Assembly (NCBI RefSeq): GCF_039541115.1 | Contig: NZ_BAABFP010000002.1 | Span: 868,001 to 932,000, forward strand | DNA length: 64,000 bases | Direction of reading: 5' to 3' | DNA from: Angustibacter luteus | GTDB taxonomy: Bacteria > Actinomycetota > Actinomycetes > Actinomycetales > Angustibacteraceae | In this document: in pieces, positions 1 through 9,180 of the stretch | Numbering within the stretch: position 1 is the stretch's first letter | How the letters are laid out: every line of letters begins with the position of its first letter | The notes under the pieces: generated by a model | Database searches by the model: none | The model's input: only the letters and a program-made list of their open reading frames with translations | Told to the model about the DNA's origin: nothing | Made by a program: the position numbers and the translations under genes

Positions 1-159
1 GACCAGGATCAGGACGACCAGCACCGGCTCGCCCCACGCGTAGAACACCGCGCTCGCCACGAGCAGGGGCGCAACCCGCCAGCGCGGCGGCGCGGCATAG
101 AAGAGCAGCATCGCAGCGGGCAGGAAGAGGAACAGGAAGATGGTGCTGGTGAAGACCAT
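1..159 (-). CDS. MBOAT-family membrane O-acyltransferase (AlgI-like), N-terminal fragment
   Basis: The reverse strand reads 53 codons from an ATG at 159 without a stop to the window edge. The peptide opens MVFTSTIFLFLFLPAAMLLF and continues with RWRV, a second hydrophobic stretch and FYAWGEP. This is the typical start of AlgI/DltB-type MBOAT proteins, which carry acyl groups across the membrane onto polysaccharides: one membrane segment, a short basic loop, then a second segment ending in FYAW. The rest of the gene, including the catalytic His, lies outside the window, so substrate and partner (usually an SGNH or AlgJ-like protein) cannot be judged. No clear ribosome binding site precedes the ATG. 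Family assignment rests on the N-terminal pattern only. Confidence 0.72.
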   Translation of the reverse strand, partial: MVFTSTIFLFLFLPAAMLLFYAAPPRWRVAPLLVASAVFYAWGEPVLVVLILV

Positions 160-297
160 GAAGTGATTTCTTGTCGCGGCAGGCAGGCCTGGGGAGTATA
201 CCGGCGACACGTCGCTGCCCGGACCGCGAGCGCGCGCGGCACAGCGGCCGTCCACCCAGAAGAACCGCAGGTCAGAGTAGGTGTGAGCACCCGTGAC

Positions 298-361
298 GGA
301 CCGTGTCGGGACCGCGTCGGACCGCGTACCGCGAGCCCCCCGCCGCCGGTAGGTTGAGCCC
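298..361 (+). promoter_or_regulatory. Direct-repeat block and -10 box before the kinase-aminotransferase gene
   Basis: Three direct copies of GGACCGYGT begin at 298, 309 and 319, so they are spaced by 11 and 10 bases, about one helical turn. They are followed by a -10-like TAGGTT at 350-355, six bases before the ATG at 362. The spacing fits a leaderless transcript, and the repeats would sit near positions -30 to -50, where an activator or repressor would bind. The rest of the 202-base divergent gap (160-361) shows no other clear signal. Confidence 0.4.
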
Positions 362-2722
362 ATGGGCCGCACTCCTGAGGAGCCGACGTCCGGGATCGAC
401 GCGGTGCTGCTGGCGCAGCCGCCCGCGTTCGCCGAGGACGCCGCCGCCGCGATGGCACGCCAGGCGTTCGGCATCGAGACGGCGGGTGCGCGGAACTTGG
501 GCAGCGAGCGGGACCAGACGTTCATGCTGCTCGACGCCGCGGGCGAGGGACTGGCCATCCTGAAGGTGTCCAACCCCGCCGAGGACCCGGCGACGCTGGA
601 CATGGAGGCGCTGGTCGCGTTCCACGCCGTCCGCGCCGACCCCGGCCTGGCGGTGGCTCAGCCGCGCCGCGTCCCGACGGCCGACCCGGCCGCGGACGCA
701 CCCGGGTACCGGGCTCGGTGGGAGCACGCCGGCGACACCCACTGGCTGCGCGCCTACGACCTGCTCCCCGGGCGCGCCCGCCTCGACCCGCTCACCCTGC
801 CGGACCCGGCCCTCATTGCCTGGGGTGAGACGACTGCTCGACTCGGGCTGGCCCTGCGCAGCTTCATCCACCCCAACGCGATCCGCACCCTGCCGTGGGA
901 CGTCCAGCACGCCGCCACGGTGCGCCCGATGCTGGGCTCGATCCGCGACGGGGCGACGCGCCGGACGGTCGAGGCGGTGCTGGACCGGTTCGAGGCCAGC
1001 GTCCTGCCGCGCTGGTCCGCGCTGCGGGCGCAGGTGATCCACAGCGACCTCACCGCTGACAACGTGCTGGCGGACGACGACGGCCTGATCACCGGGATCA
1101 TCGACTTCGGCGACCTGAGCCACAGCGCCCTGGTCGTCGACCTCGCGTCCGTGCTGGACTCGATGGCGATGGGCCGTCGCGGCGACGAGATGTTCCGGGT
1201 GGCTCGGCTCGTCCTGGACGGGTACGAGAGGGTCCTGCCGCTGGAACCCCTCGAGCGCGAGGTGATGGGTGAGCTCTGGGCGGCCCGGGCCGCGGTCGGT
1301 GTCGCGATCGGGTCGTGGCGGGCGTCCGAGGGCCTGGAGGAGCAGGTGTTCGCGGAGCGGCTCAACGAGACCGCGCTGGTCATGATGGACCACATGCTGA
1401 CCACCGGGTGGGAGCGCACGGCGCACGCCCTCGGCGCGTCAGGCACCAACGCCCGCAACGGTTCTGGCCTGTCCGGCCGGCGGGACGCGGTCTTCGGTCC
1501 GGCGATGGAGCCGTTGAGCTACGACGAGCCCATCGAGCTGACCTCCGCCCGCGGCGTGTGGATGGCCGCCACCGACGGCCGTCGCTACCTGGACACCTAC
1601 AACAACGTCGTCTGCGTCGGTCACAGCCACCCGCGGGTCACGTCGGCCGTGGCCCGGCAGTGGCGCGTGCTGAACACGAACATGCGCTACCTGCACCACG
1701 CCGCGATCGAGCTCGGCGAGCGCCTGGTGGCGACCTGCCCGCCCGAGCTGGACACGGTCCTGTTCATGAACTCCGGCTCCGAGGCGAACGACCTCGCCTG
1801 GCGGATCGCCAAGTACCACACCGGAAACACCGGCGGCCTGTGCACCGACTTCGCCTACCACGGCATCACCGAGGCGATGGCAGACCTGTCCCCCGAGGTG
1901 CTGCCCGCCGGGGTGTCCGCGGCGGGGCACGTCGAGACCTGGCTGCCGCCGGACGCCTACCGCGGGGCGCACGCCTCGACGGCCGGGTTCGCCGACGCCT
2001 TGGCGCGGCTGGCCGACCGCGGCGTCGCGCCGGCCGCGACGATCCTGGACGGCGTGCTGCAGAGCGACGGGGTGCTGGACCTCGAACCCGCCTACGTGCA
2101 GGAGCTGGTCCGGCTGACCCACGCGTCAGGTGGGCTGTGGATCGCCGACGAGGTGCAGGGCGGGCACGGGCGCACCGGCTCCGCGATGTGGTCGTTCGAG
2201 CGGTTCGCGATCGTGCCCGACTTCGTCACCCTCGGGAAGCCGATGGGCAACGGGCAGCCGGTGGGCGCCGTCATCCTGCGCCGCGAGCTCGCCGAGCGGT
2301 TCGCCCGCGACACGGTGTTCTTCTCCACCTTCGGCGGCAACCAGGTGTCGATGGCCGCCTCGCACGCGGTGCTCGACGTCCTCGCCGACGAGCGGGTGCT
2401 CCCCCGCGTCGAGGCCGCGGGCGACGCGTTGCGTCAGGCCGTGCGCGAGGCCACCGCCGGGCACGACCACGTCGGCGACGTCCGCGGCATGGGCCTGGCC
2501 AACGGGATCGAGATCGTCACCGACCGCGCCAGCCGCACTCCCGACCCCGCGGCGGCCGCGGCGGTCAAGAACGGCATGCGCGCCCGGGGCGTCCTGGTCG
2601 GCACCACCGGGCGCGCGGTGAACACCCTCAAGGTGCGGCCGCCGCTGGCGTTCACCGCGGACGACGTCCCGACGTTCGTCGCGGCCCTCACCGGCGCCCT
2701 GGACGACCTGCCGCGCAGCTAG
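362..2722 (+). CDS. Fused APH-type kinase and class III PLP aminotransferase/phospho-lyase
   Basis: The 786-residue protein joins two enzymes. Residues 1 to about 345 form an aminoglycoside-phosphotransferase/hydroxylysine-kinase fold with the catalytic HSDLTADN motif (H227, D229, N234) and the metal-binding IDFGD (247-251). Residues from about 370 to the end form a class III aminotransferase with SGSEAND, IADEVQGGHGRTG and the PLP lysine K626 in TLGKPMGNG. Human homologues of the two halves are hydroxylysine kinase and the ethanolamine-phosphate or phosphohydroxylysine phospho-lyases. By analogy the fusion may phosphorylate an amino alcohol and then eliminate phosphate and ammonia; the substrate is unknown. 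Some bacterial relatives carry an M23 peptidase domain between the halves, and it is absent here. Start ATG 362 lies six bases after TAGGTT. The gene converges on guaA with a 12-base gap. Confidence 0.85.
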   Translation: MGRTPEEPTSGIDAVLLAQPPAFAEDAAAAMARQAFGIETAGARNLGSERDQTFMLLDAAGEGLAILKVSNPAEDPATLDMEALVAFHAVRADPGLAVAQPRRVPTADPAADAPGYRARWEHAGDTHWLRAYDLLPGRARLDPLTLPDPALIAWGETTARLGLALRSFIHPNAIRTLPWDVQHAATVRPMLGSIRDGATRRTVEAVLDRFEASVLPRWSALRAQVIHSDLTADNVLADDDGLITGIIDFGDLSHSALVVDLASVLDSMAMGRRGDEMFRVARLVLDGYERVLPLEPLEREVMGELWAARAAVGVAIGSWRASEGLEEQVFAERLNETALVMMDHMLTTGWERTAHALGASGTNARNGSGLSGRRDAVFGPAMEPLSYDEPIELTSARGVWMAATDGRRYLDTYNNVVCVGHSHPRVTSAVARQWRVLNTNMRYLHHAAIELGERLVATCPPELDTVLFMNSGSEANDLAWRIAKYHTGNTGGLCTDFAYHGITEAMADLSPEVLPAGVSAAGHVETWLPPDAYRGAHASTAGFADALARLADRGVAPAATILDGVLQSDGVLDLEPAYVQELVRLTHASGGLWIADEVQGGHGRTGSAMWSFERFAIVPDFVTLGKPMGNGQPVGAVILRRELAERFARDTVFFSTFGGNQVSMAASHAVLDVLADERVLPRVEAAGDALRQAVREATAGHDHVGDVRGMGLANGIEIVTDRASRTPDPAAAAAVKNGMRARGVLVGTTGRAVNTLKVRPPLAFTADDVPTFVAALTGALDDLPRS

Positions 2723-2734
2723 CGGCGGCGAGCG

Positions 2735-4318
2735 CTACTCCCACTCGATGGTGCCCGGCGGCTTGCTCGTGATGTCCAGGACGACCCGGTTGACCTCAGC
2801 GACCTCGTTGGTGATCCGGGTCGAGATCTTGGCCAGGACGTCGTAGGGAAGCCGGCTCCAGTCCGCGGTCATCGCGTCCTCGCTGGACACCGGGCGCAGC
2901 ACGATCGGGTGACCGTAGGTGCGCCCATCCCCTTGCACGCCAACGGATCGGACGTCGGCGAGCAGCACGACGGGGCACTGCCAGATGGCCGAGTCGAGCT
3001 CCGCGGCGGTGAGCTCCTCGCGGACGATCAGGTCCGCCGCCCGCAGGATCTCGAGCCGCTCCGCGGTCACCTCGCCGACGATCCGGATGCCCAGGCCGGG
3101 GCCGGGGAACGGCTGGCGAGCCACGATCGGCTCGGGGACGCCGATCTCGCGGCCGACGGCGCGCACCTCGTCCTTGAACAGGGTCCGCAACGGCTCGATC
3201 AGCGAGAACTGCAGGTCGTCCGGGAGCCCACCGACGTTGTGGTGGCTCTTGATGTTGGCCGCGCCCTCGCCGCCGCCGGACTCGACGACGTCCGGGTAGA
3301 GGGTGCCCTGCACCAGGAACTTGACCGGGTGACCGTCGGACTCCGCCTCACCGACCACCTCGCGGGCAGCCTGCTCGAACACCCGGATGAACTCGCGCCC
3401 GATCGCCTTGCGCTTCTCCTCCGGGTCGGTCAGCCCGGCGAGCGCGTCCAGGAACTGCTTGGTCGCGTCGACGACCTTGAGGTCGACGCCGGTGGCCTCG
3501 ACGAAGTCGCGCTCGACCTGCTCGGCCTCGCCGGCCCGCAGCAGGCCGTGGTCGACGAAGACGCAGGTCAGCTGGTCGCCGACGGCCTTCTGCACCAGGG
3601 CCGCGGCCACCGAGGAGTCCACCCCGCCGGACAGCCCGCAGATCACGTGAGCGTCGCCGATCTGCTCGCGAACCCGCTCGACGAGCTCCTCGGCGACGCC
3701 CTCCGTCGTCCAGGTCGGCTCCAGCCCGGCGCCGCGCACCAGGAAGTTCTCCATCACCCGCTGGCCGAAGGTGGAGTGCACGACCTCGGGGTGCCACTGA
3801 AGGCCGTAGAGCTTGCGCTCGTCGTCCTCGAACGCGGCGACCGGCGTCCCGACGGTCTCGCCGGTGACCCGGAATCCCTCGGGCGCGGCGTGCACGCTGT
3901 CACCGTGGCTCATCCACACGGACTGCTCGTCGACCTGCCCGTAGAAGAGCGTCGAGCCCTCCGGCTGCACCCGGGCCATCGTGCCGCCGTACTCGCGCTG
4001 GCCGGTGTGCGCGACCTCGCCGCCGAGCGCGAGCGCCATCGCCTGGAACCCGTAGCAGATGCCGAGCACGGGCACGCCCGCCTCGAACAGGGCCTTGTCC
4101 ACGCTCGGGGCCTCGTCGGCGTACACGCTGCTTGGGCCACCGGAGAGCACGATCGCCGCCGGCTCCTTGGCCAGCATCCGCTCGACGGGCATCGAGTGCG
4201 GGACGACCTCGCTGTACCGGCCGGCCTCGCGGACCCGGCGGGCGATCAGCTGGGCGTACTGCGCGCCGAAGTCGACGACCAGGACGGGGTGGGCCTCGAG
4301 GTCCGGGGTCTCAGTCAC
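2735..4318 (-). CDS. guaA: GMP synthase (glutamine-hydrolysing)
   Basis: This cytosolic enzyme converts XMP to GMP with ATP and glutamine, the last step of guanine nucleotide synthesis. The 527-residue protein has the N-terminal class I glutaminase with catalytic Cys in GICYGFQ and the GLQWHPEV region, then the ATP-pyrophosphatase loop SGGVDSS, and ends in the conserved PPGTIEWE. Length is normal. The GTG start at 4318 was chosen because [23 protein letters not shown] begins the family-conserved region and its first four bases overlap the stop of the DUF3817 gene (GTGA). Expression is therefore probably coupled to the two membrane-protein genes upstream. Confidence 0.97.
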   Translation of the reverse strand: MTETPDLEAHPVLVVDFGAQYAQLIARRVREAGRYSEVVPHSMPVERMLAKEPAAIVLSGGPSSVYADEAPSVDKALFEAGVPVLGICYGFQAMALALGGEVAHTGQREYGGTMARVQPEGSTLFYGQVDEQSVWMSHGDSVHAAPEGFRVTGETVGTPVAAFEDDERKLYGLQWHPEVVHSTFGQRVMENFLVRGAGLEPTWTTEGVAEELVERVREQIGDAHVICGLSGGVDSSVAAALVQKAVGDQLTCVFVDHGLLRAGEAEQVERDFVEATGVDLKVVDATKQFLDALAGLTDPEEKRKAIGREFIRVFEQAAREVVGEAESDGHPVKFLVQGTLYPDVVESGGGEGAANIKSHHNVGGLPDDLQFSLIEPLRTLFKDEVRAVGREIGVPEPIVARQPFPGPGLGIRIVGEVTAERLEILRAADLIVREELTAAELDSAIWQCPVVLLADVRSVGVQGDGRTYGHPIVLRPVSSEDAMTADWSRLPYDVLAKISTRITNEVAEVNRVVLDITSKPPGTIEWE

Positions 4319-4650
4319 CCGGCAAGCGTATCGGCGCCCGACCCCTCGACCTCGCGCGCCACCTTGCGCTCCATCACGAACGAGAAGAACGGGACGACGC
4401 CGGCCAGCATCACGCCGATCATCCTCGGCAGCGACCACTTCACCCGGAAGCCGAGGTCGGCGACCGTGATCACGTAGAGCAGGTAGAGGAATCCGTGGAT
4501 CTGGCTCCACCAGATCAGCGAGTCGTTGTCGAAGCCGTAGTGCAGCACGACCTCGGCGACCAGCAGCAGCAGGCCGATGCCGACGATGACGGCCATGATC
4601 TTGAACCGGGTCAGGGCGGACCGGACCTTGGGGCTGAGGGGGTCGCTCAC
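4315..4650 (-). CDS. DUF3817 small integral membrane protein
   Basis: The 111-residue protein has three predicted membrane segments (roughly residues 18-36, 50-68 and 76-95) and the family pattern [21 protein letters not shown]3817 proteins have no established function; a gene of this family beside guaA is common in Actinobacteria. It starts with a GTG that overlaps the SURF1 stop by four bases and ends four bases into guaA (GTGA both times). It therefore sits as the middle link of a translationally coupled three-gene chain. The C-terminal tail is charged and likely cytosolic. Confidence 0.85.
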   Translation of the reverse strand: MSDPLSPKVRSALTRFKIMAVIVGIGLLLLVAEVVLHYGFDNDSLIWWSQIHGFLYLLYVITVADLGFRVKWSLPRMIGVMLAGVVPFFSFVMERKVAREVEGSGADTLAG

Positions 4651-5408
4651 GCCCCGACCTTCTCACGCTGGTTCTCGGTGCGTTCGCGCTGGTCCTGGCG
4701 GACCATCTTCCACCAGAGCACGAGCGCGAAGCCGGCGAAGACCCACCACTGGACGGCGTACGCGGCGTTGCGCCAGGCGATGCCGTGCGGCTGCGGCTTG
4801 GGACGGGTGACCCGCTCCGGCTGGGCGCCGGCGCCCTCGGGCTGCTCCGCCGCGGCCACCAGGTACCCGTTGTAGATCGGTGAGCCCCACCGGTTGACCA
4901 GCTCGGCGGCGTCCAGCGCGGGCAGCTGCCCGGTCGGCAGGGCCGCCGCACCGTCGACCGGTGCATCATCTGGCTGAAGTGCACCCGTGACTTCCACCAC
5001 ACCGGACGGCGCGTTCGCGGGGTCGGCGGCCTCGTCGTCCGGGCTCGGCACCCACCCGCGGACGACGGGCAGCCAGGCCCCGGACGTCGTCCGCAGCGCC
5101 GCCACGACCCACCACCCGGACCGACCGTGCTGCAGCCGCTCGGTGACCAGCACCTGCTGGGCGGGGTCGTAGGTGCCGGTCGCCACGACGGCCCGGCCGT
5201 CCGCGGACGTCGGAAAGGGCTGCTGCGCAAGGAGGACGTCGTCCAGCGGGGCCGGTGGGAGCGCGGTCACCTCGCGGGCGGCCTGCCGGGCGCCCTTGTC
5301 GCGGGCCACCCCGAGCTGCCACGACCCCAGCCAGCCGAAGGCGACGCAGACCACCAGCACGAGGGCCAGCAGGGCCAGCCATCGAGGCTGCAGCGCGGTC
5401 CTCAGCAC
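4647..5408 (-). CDS. SURF1-family cytochrome oxidase assembly protein
   Basis: SURF1/Shy1 proteins help insert heme and assemble the haem-copper terminal oxidase in the membrane. This 253-residue protein has two terminal membrane segments ([21 protein letters not shown] near the N-terminus and a C-terminal [19 protein letters not shown]) around an exposed central domain containing the VVRGWVP and NAAYAVQW family patterns. I chose the GTG at 5408, just before [13 protein letters not shown] at 5468 would add 20 unusual residues and crowd the divergent ABC gene. Its stop overlaps the DUF3817 start (GTGA). The start choice is less certain than the identity. Confidence 0.88.
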   Translation of the reverse strand: MLRTALQPRWLALLALVLVVCVAFGWLGSWQLGVARDKGARQAAREVTALPPAPLDDVLLAQQPFPTSADGRAVVATGTYDPAQQVLVTERLQHGRSGWWVVAALRTTSGAWLPVVRGWVPSPDDEAADPANAPSGVVEVTGALQPDDAPVDGAAALPTGQLPALDAAELVNRWGSPIYNGYLVAAAEQPEGAGAQPERVTRPKPQPHGIAWRNAAYAVQWWVFAGFALVLWWKMVRQDQRERTENQREKVGA

Positions 5409-5470
5409 GCCCTGACCGTACGCGAAAACGATTGGGGTCCTGTCGGGGGTACGACGTACCGTGGACACTC

Positions 5471-7189
5471 GTGCGCACCCTCCCCTACGCCGACCCCGGC
5501 ACCCCGAACATCGACGGCCCCTGGCGGCTGCTCGGCTGGATCGCGCGCGGGCAGAAGCTGACGCTCGCGATCGGGGTCCTGTGGGGCTGCGCGTGGATGT
5601 GCGCGCAGGCGCTCATCCCGGTCGCGGTGGGCCGCGGGATCAACGAGGGCGTGGTCGTCCACGACGGCAGCGCCCTGCTGCTGTGGTCCGGCGCCGTGCT
5701 GGGGCTCGCGTGCGTGCAGGCGCTGTCCGGCGTCCTGCGACACCGCGCCGCCGTGAGCAACTGGCTGCAGGCGAGCTTCCGGGTGGCGCAGCTGCTCGGC
5801 TACAAGGCCGCCGACACCGGCGAGGCGCTGCCGCGCACCGTGCCGACCGGCGAGGTCGTCGCCACGGTCACCAACGACGCCATGCGCCTGGGTGGGGCGT
5901 ACGACGTGAGCGCGCGCTTCGCCGGCGCGATCGCCAGCTACATCGTCGTCGCGATCATCCTGGTGCGGACGTCCGTCTCGCTGGGCCTGCTCGTCCTGCT
6001 CGGCGTCCCCGTGCTCACGGCCGTGCTCGGCCTGCTGATCAAGCCGCTGCAGAAGCGCCAGGCCGAGCAGCGCGAGGAGTCCGGCAAGCTCACCACGCTC
6101 GGTGCCGACACCGTCGCCGGGCTGCGGGTGCTGCGCGGCATCGGCGGCGAGCAGACGTTCGTCACCCGGTACCGGCACCGCTCGCAGATCGTCCGCGAGA
6201 CCGGCGTCCGGGTGGCTGGCGTGCAGGCCGTGCTCGACGCCGCCCAGATCCTGCTGCCCGGCATCTTCGTCGTGCTGGTCACCTGGCTCGGCGCCCGGCT
6301 CGTCGTCCAGGGCGAGATCGAGGTCGGCGACCTGGTGATGTTCTACGGGCTGTCCGCCTTCCTGGTCACCCCGCTGCGCACCGCGACCGAGATGGTCGAC
6401 CGGCTCACCCGCGCGCACATCGGGGCGCGCCGGGTCATCAACGTGCTCCGGGTCAGCCCGTACGTGCTCGACCGCACGCCGGGGCGACGCGTCGACCTGT
6501 CCGACACCGCCCCGCTGCACGACCCGACGTCCGGCGCCACGCTGCCCGCCGGCCGGCTCACCGCCGTGGTGTCCCGCCGGCCGGAGGAGTCCGCGGCCCT
6601 GGCCGACCGGCTCGGCCGGTTCAGCGAGGTGCCCGGCGCCCCCGTGCTGCTGGGCGACGAGCGGATCGACCTGATCCCGCTGCCCGAGATGCGCCACCAG
6701 GTCGTGGTCAGCGAGAGCGACCCGCGGCTGTTCACCGGCTCGCTTCGCGCCCAGCTCGTCGGCCCGCAGGGTGCCAGCGACGACGAGGTGGCCCGGGCGA
6801 TCGACACCGCCGCCGCGCACGACGTGCTCGACGCCCTGCCCGACGGCATCCACAGCGAGGTCGAGGAGCGCGGCCGCTCGTTCAGCGGCGGCCAGCGCCA
6901 ACGCCTCTCGCTCGCCCGCGCGCTGCTGACCGACGCACCCACGCTCGTGCTGGTCGAGCCGACCAGCGCCGTGGACGCGCACACCGAGGCGCGGATCGCC
7001 AGCCGCATGCGGGCGCACCGGTCCGGCCAGACCACCGTCGTGATGACGGCGAGCCCGCTGCTGCTCGACCACGCCGACCACGTGCTGTTCCTGGACGGCG
7101 GCGCGGTCGTCGCCGAGGGCACGCACCGCGAGCTGCTGGCCAGCACGCCGGCCTACCGGCACACCGTGATCCGAGGGGAGGACGAATGA
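5471..7189 (+). CDS. ABC exporter half-transporter with a catalytically degenerate ATPase domain
   Basis: The 572-residue protein has six membrane helices (about residues 30-310) and a C-terminal nucleotide-binding domain. The signature motif FSGGQ is intact (471-475), but the other catalytic elements are lost. The Walker A loop is replaced by SRRPEESAA (368-376), the Walker B Asp is V495 (in LVLVEP), the Q-loop Gln reads as Glu, and the H-loop His is S528. The subunit can thus lend only its signature to a partner. That partner is the next gene, which starts inside this stop codon (ATGA). Start GTG 5471 gives the N-terminus VRTLPYADPG; no good ribosome site is visible. The substrate is unknown; a lipid, peptide or drug exporter is plausible. 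Confidence 0.9.
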   Translation: MRTLPYADPGTPNIDGPWRLLGWIARGQKLTLAIGVLWGCAWMCAQALIPVAVGRGINEGVVVHDGSALLLWSGAVLGLACVQALSGVLRHRAAVSNWLQASFRVAQLLGYKAADTGEALPRTVPTGEVVATVTNDAMRLGGAYDVSARFAGAIASYIVVAIILVRTSVSLGLLVLLGVPVLTAVLGLLIKPLQKRQAEQREESGKLTTLGADTVAGLRVLRGIGGEQTFVTRYRHRSQIVRETGVRVAGVQAVLDAAQILLPGIFVVLVTWLGARLVVQGEIEVGDLVMFYGLSAFLVTPLRTATEMVDRLTRAHIGARRVINVLRVSPYVLDRTPGRRVDLSDTAPLHDPTSGATLPAGRLTAVVSRRPEESAALADRLGRFSEVPGAPVLLGDERIDLIPLPEMRHQVVVSESDPRLFTGSLRAQLVGPQGASDDEVARAIDTAAAHDVLDALPDGIHSEVEERGRSFSGGQRQRLSLARALLTDAPTLVLVEPTSAVDAHTEARIASRMRAHRSGQTTVVMTASPLLLDHADHVLFLDGGAVVAEGTHRELLASTPAYRHTVIRGEDE

Positions 7190-9012
7190 GCACCACGACG
7201 CCGACACCGACGCCGGGCTCGAACAAGCTCCCCGTCGCCGGACCGGACAGCGTGCGCCGCGAGGCCAAGGTGCTGGCCCGCGAGTACCGCCGTGGGCTGA
7301 GTGCCGTGCTCGGCCTGCACGGCCTCGCCGCGATCGCCGGGCTCGCCGGTCCGGCCCTGATCGGTCGCATGGTGGACGACGTCACCGCCGGCGCCGGGCT
7401 CAGCGAGGTCAACAAGCTGTCGGCCTTCCTGGCCGCCGCGATCGTCGTGCAGACCGTGCTCATGTACGCGGCACGGAAGCAGTCCTTCATCCTGGGCGAG
7501 ACCGTCTTCGCGCAGCTGCGCGAGCAGTTCATGGACCGGGTCGTCGCCCTGCCGCTGTCGACCGTCGAGCGGGCCGGCACCGGTGACCTGGTCACCCGCA
7601 CCACGCGGGACGTCGACGCGCTCTCCCACACCGTGCGGTTCGCCGTCCCGTCCGTGCTGGTCGCCATCGTCGCCACCGTGCTGACCACCATCGCGACGTT
7701 CGCGGCGGGCTGGAAGGTGGCCCTGCCGGTGCTCATCGCAGTGCCGATCCTGTGGACCGGCACGCGCTGGTACCTCAAGCGCGCACCGGCCGGCTACCTG
7801 CGCGAGGGCGCCACGTACGCCGTGCTCAACGGCACGGTCACCGAGACCGTCGACGGCGCCCGGACCGTCGAGGCACTGGGCCTGGGTGCCGAGCGACGGC
7901 GCACCGTGGACCGCGACCTCACCAGCTGCTACCAGGCGGAGCGGTACACCCTGTTCCTGCGCTCGGTGTGGTTCCCGAGCGTCGAGTTCGGCTACTTCCT
8001 GCCGGTCGCCGCCACCCTGCTGTGGGGCGGCTGGCTGGCCGGTGAGGGTCAGGCCACCGTCGGCCAGGTCACCGCGGTGACGCTCTACGTGCTGCAGCTG
8101 ATGGGTCCGGTCGACGAGCTGCTGTCCTGGCTCGACGAGATCCAGGTCGGCGCGGCGTCCTTCGCCCGGATCATCGGCATCGGCGACGTCCCGAACGACC
8201 GGACCGCCAGCGGCGCACAGCCCGACGGCAACGAGATCGCCGCCCACGACGTGCGCTACGCCTACCGCGAGGGCCACGACGTGCTGGACGGCATCTCGAT
8301 CGACCTCGCGCCCGGTGAGCGGCTGGCCGTGGTCGGGCCGTCCGGTGCGGGAAAGTCCACGCTGGGCCGCCTGCTGGCGGGCATCCACGGCCCGCGCACC
8401 GGCCGGGTTGAGGTCGGCGGCGTGCCGCTGGTCGATCTCGAGCTGGAGGACCTGCGCGGCCACGTCGCGCTCGTCACCCAGGAGCACCACGTCTTCGTCG
8501 GCTCGCTCGCCGACAACCTGCGGCTGGCCAAGCCGACGGCGTCGGACGACGAGCTCGCCCAGGCCCTGGCGGCCGTCGACGCGCTCGGGTGGGCCGAGCG
8601 GCTGCCGCAGGGGCTGGACACCGAGGTCGGGTCCGGTGGGCTCGAGCTGACCCCGCCGCAGGCGCAGCAGCTCGCGCTCGCCCGGCTGGTGCTCAACGAC
8701 CCGCACACCCTCGTGCTCGACGAGGCGACGTCCCTGCTCGACCCCCGGGCCGCCCGGCACCTCGAGCGCTCGCTGTCCGCCGTCCTGGACGGGCGGACCG
8801 TGGTCGCCATCGCGCACCGGCTGCACACCGCGCACGACGCGGACCGGGTGGCCGTCGTCGAGGACGGCAAGGTCAGCGAGATCGGCACCCACCACGAGCT
8901 GGTGGATGCCGGTGGCCCGTACGCCGCGCTCTGGGCTTCCTGGACGGACGCACCCACGGGGCCGGACGGGTCGTCCGAGAACTCGTCGACGGTTTCTTCG
9001 GAACAGCCGTAA
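7186..9012 (+). CDS. ABC exporter half-transporter, catalytic partner
   Basis: The 608-residue half-transporter has six membrane helices and an ATPase domain with intact Walker A GPSGAGKST (384-392, K390), Q-loop VTQEHH, Walker B LVLDE (D512, E513) and H-loop H544. Its signature is degraded to LTPPQ (488-492). Combined with the preceding subunit, the heterodimer would form one complete ATP site (this Walker A/B/H with the partner's FSGGQ) and one dead site. The start ATG at 7186 overlaps the preceding TGA and has a strong GGGAGG upstream. Heterodimeric exporters with one degenerate site are known (TM287/288, BmrCD), but there the non-catalytic Walker A is normally kept. Confidence 0.93.
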   Translation: MSTTTPTPTPGSNKLPVAGPDSVRREAKVLAREYRRGLSAVLGLHGLAAIAGLAGPALIGRMVDDVTAGAGLSEVNKLSAFLAAAIVVQTVLMYAARKQSFILGETVFAQLREQFMDRVVALPLSTVERAGTGDLVTRTTRDVDALSHTVRFAVPSVLVAIVATVLTTIATFAAGWKVALPVLIAVPILWTGTRWYLKRAPAGYLREGATYAVLNGTVTETVDGARTVEALGLGAERRRTVDRDLTSCYQAERYTLFLRSVWFPSVEFGYFLPVAATLLWGGWLAGEGQATVGQVTAVTLYVLQLMGPVDELLSWLDEIQVGAASFARIIGIGDVPNDRTASGAQPDGNEIAAHDVRYAYREGHDVLDGISIDLAPGERLAVVGPSGAGKSTLGRLLAGIHGPRTGRVEVGGVPLVDLELEDLRGHVALVTQEHHVFVGSLADNLRLAKPTASDDELAQALAAVDALGWAERLPQGLDTEVGSGGLELTPPQAQQLALARLVLNDPHTLVLDEATSLLDPRAARHLERSLSAVLDGRTVVAIAHRLHTAHDADRVAVVEDGKVSEIGTHHELVDAGGPYAALWASWTDAPTGPDGSSENSSTVSSEQP

Positions 9013-9020
9013 CCTCCCCC

Positions 9021-9052
9021 GCCCCGCGTCGTTGAGCCGAGTGACGCGGGGC
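9021..9052 (+). terminator. Hairpin after the ABC exporter operon
   Basis: A perfect 10-base-pair GC-rich stem (9021-9030 with 9043-9052, arm GCCCCGCGTC) and a 12-base loop lie eight bases after the exporter stop codon. No T-tract follows, as is usual for terminators in very GC-rich actinobacteria. The remaining sequence up to 9180 shows nothing further that I can assign. Confidence 0.55.
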
Positions 9053-9180
9053 CGGCCGTCCACCCCCGGTGCCGGCCCCGCGTCCTTCCCCCAGCCCTCG
9101 GGCACACCGGTTGTGCCGATCCGGTGGACGTGTCGCGTGTCGAGCCCGTCGGAGCAGGCGGCCTGGCAGAGTTCGCCGCT

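Noticed and set aside
36-458. Arg/Ser-rich reverse-strand frame near the left edge
   Set aside because: It overlaps the well-supported MBOAT start in another frame and the kinase gene, and has no hydrophobic or domain pattern.
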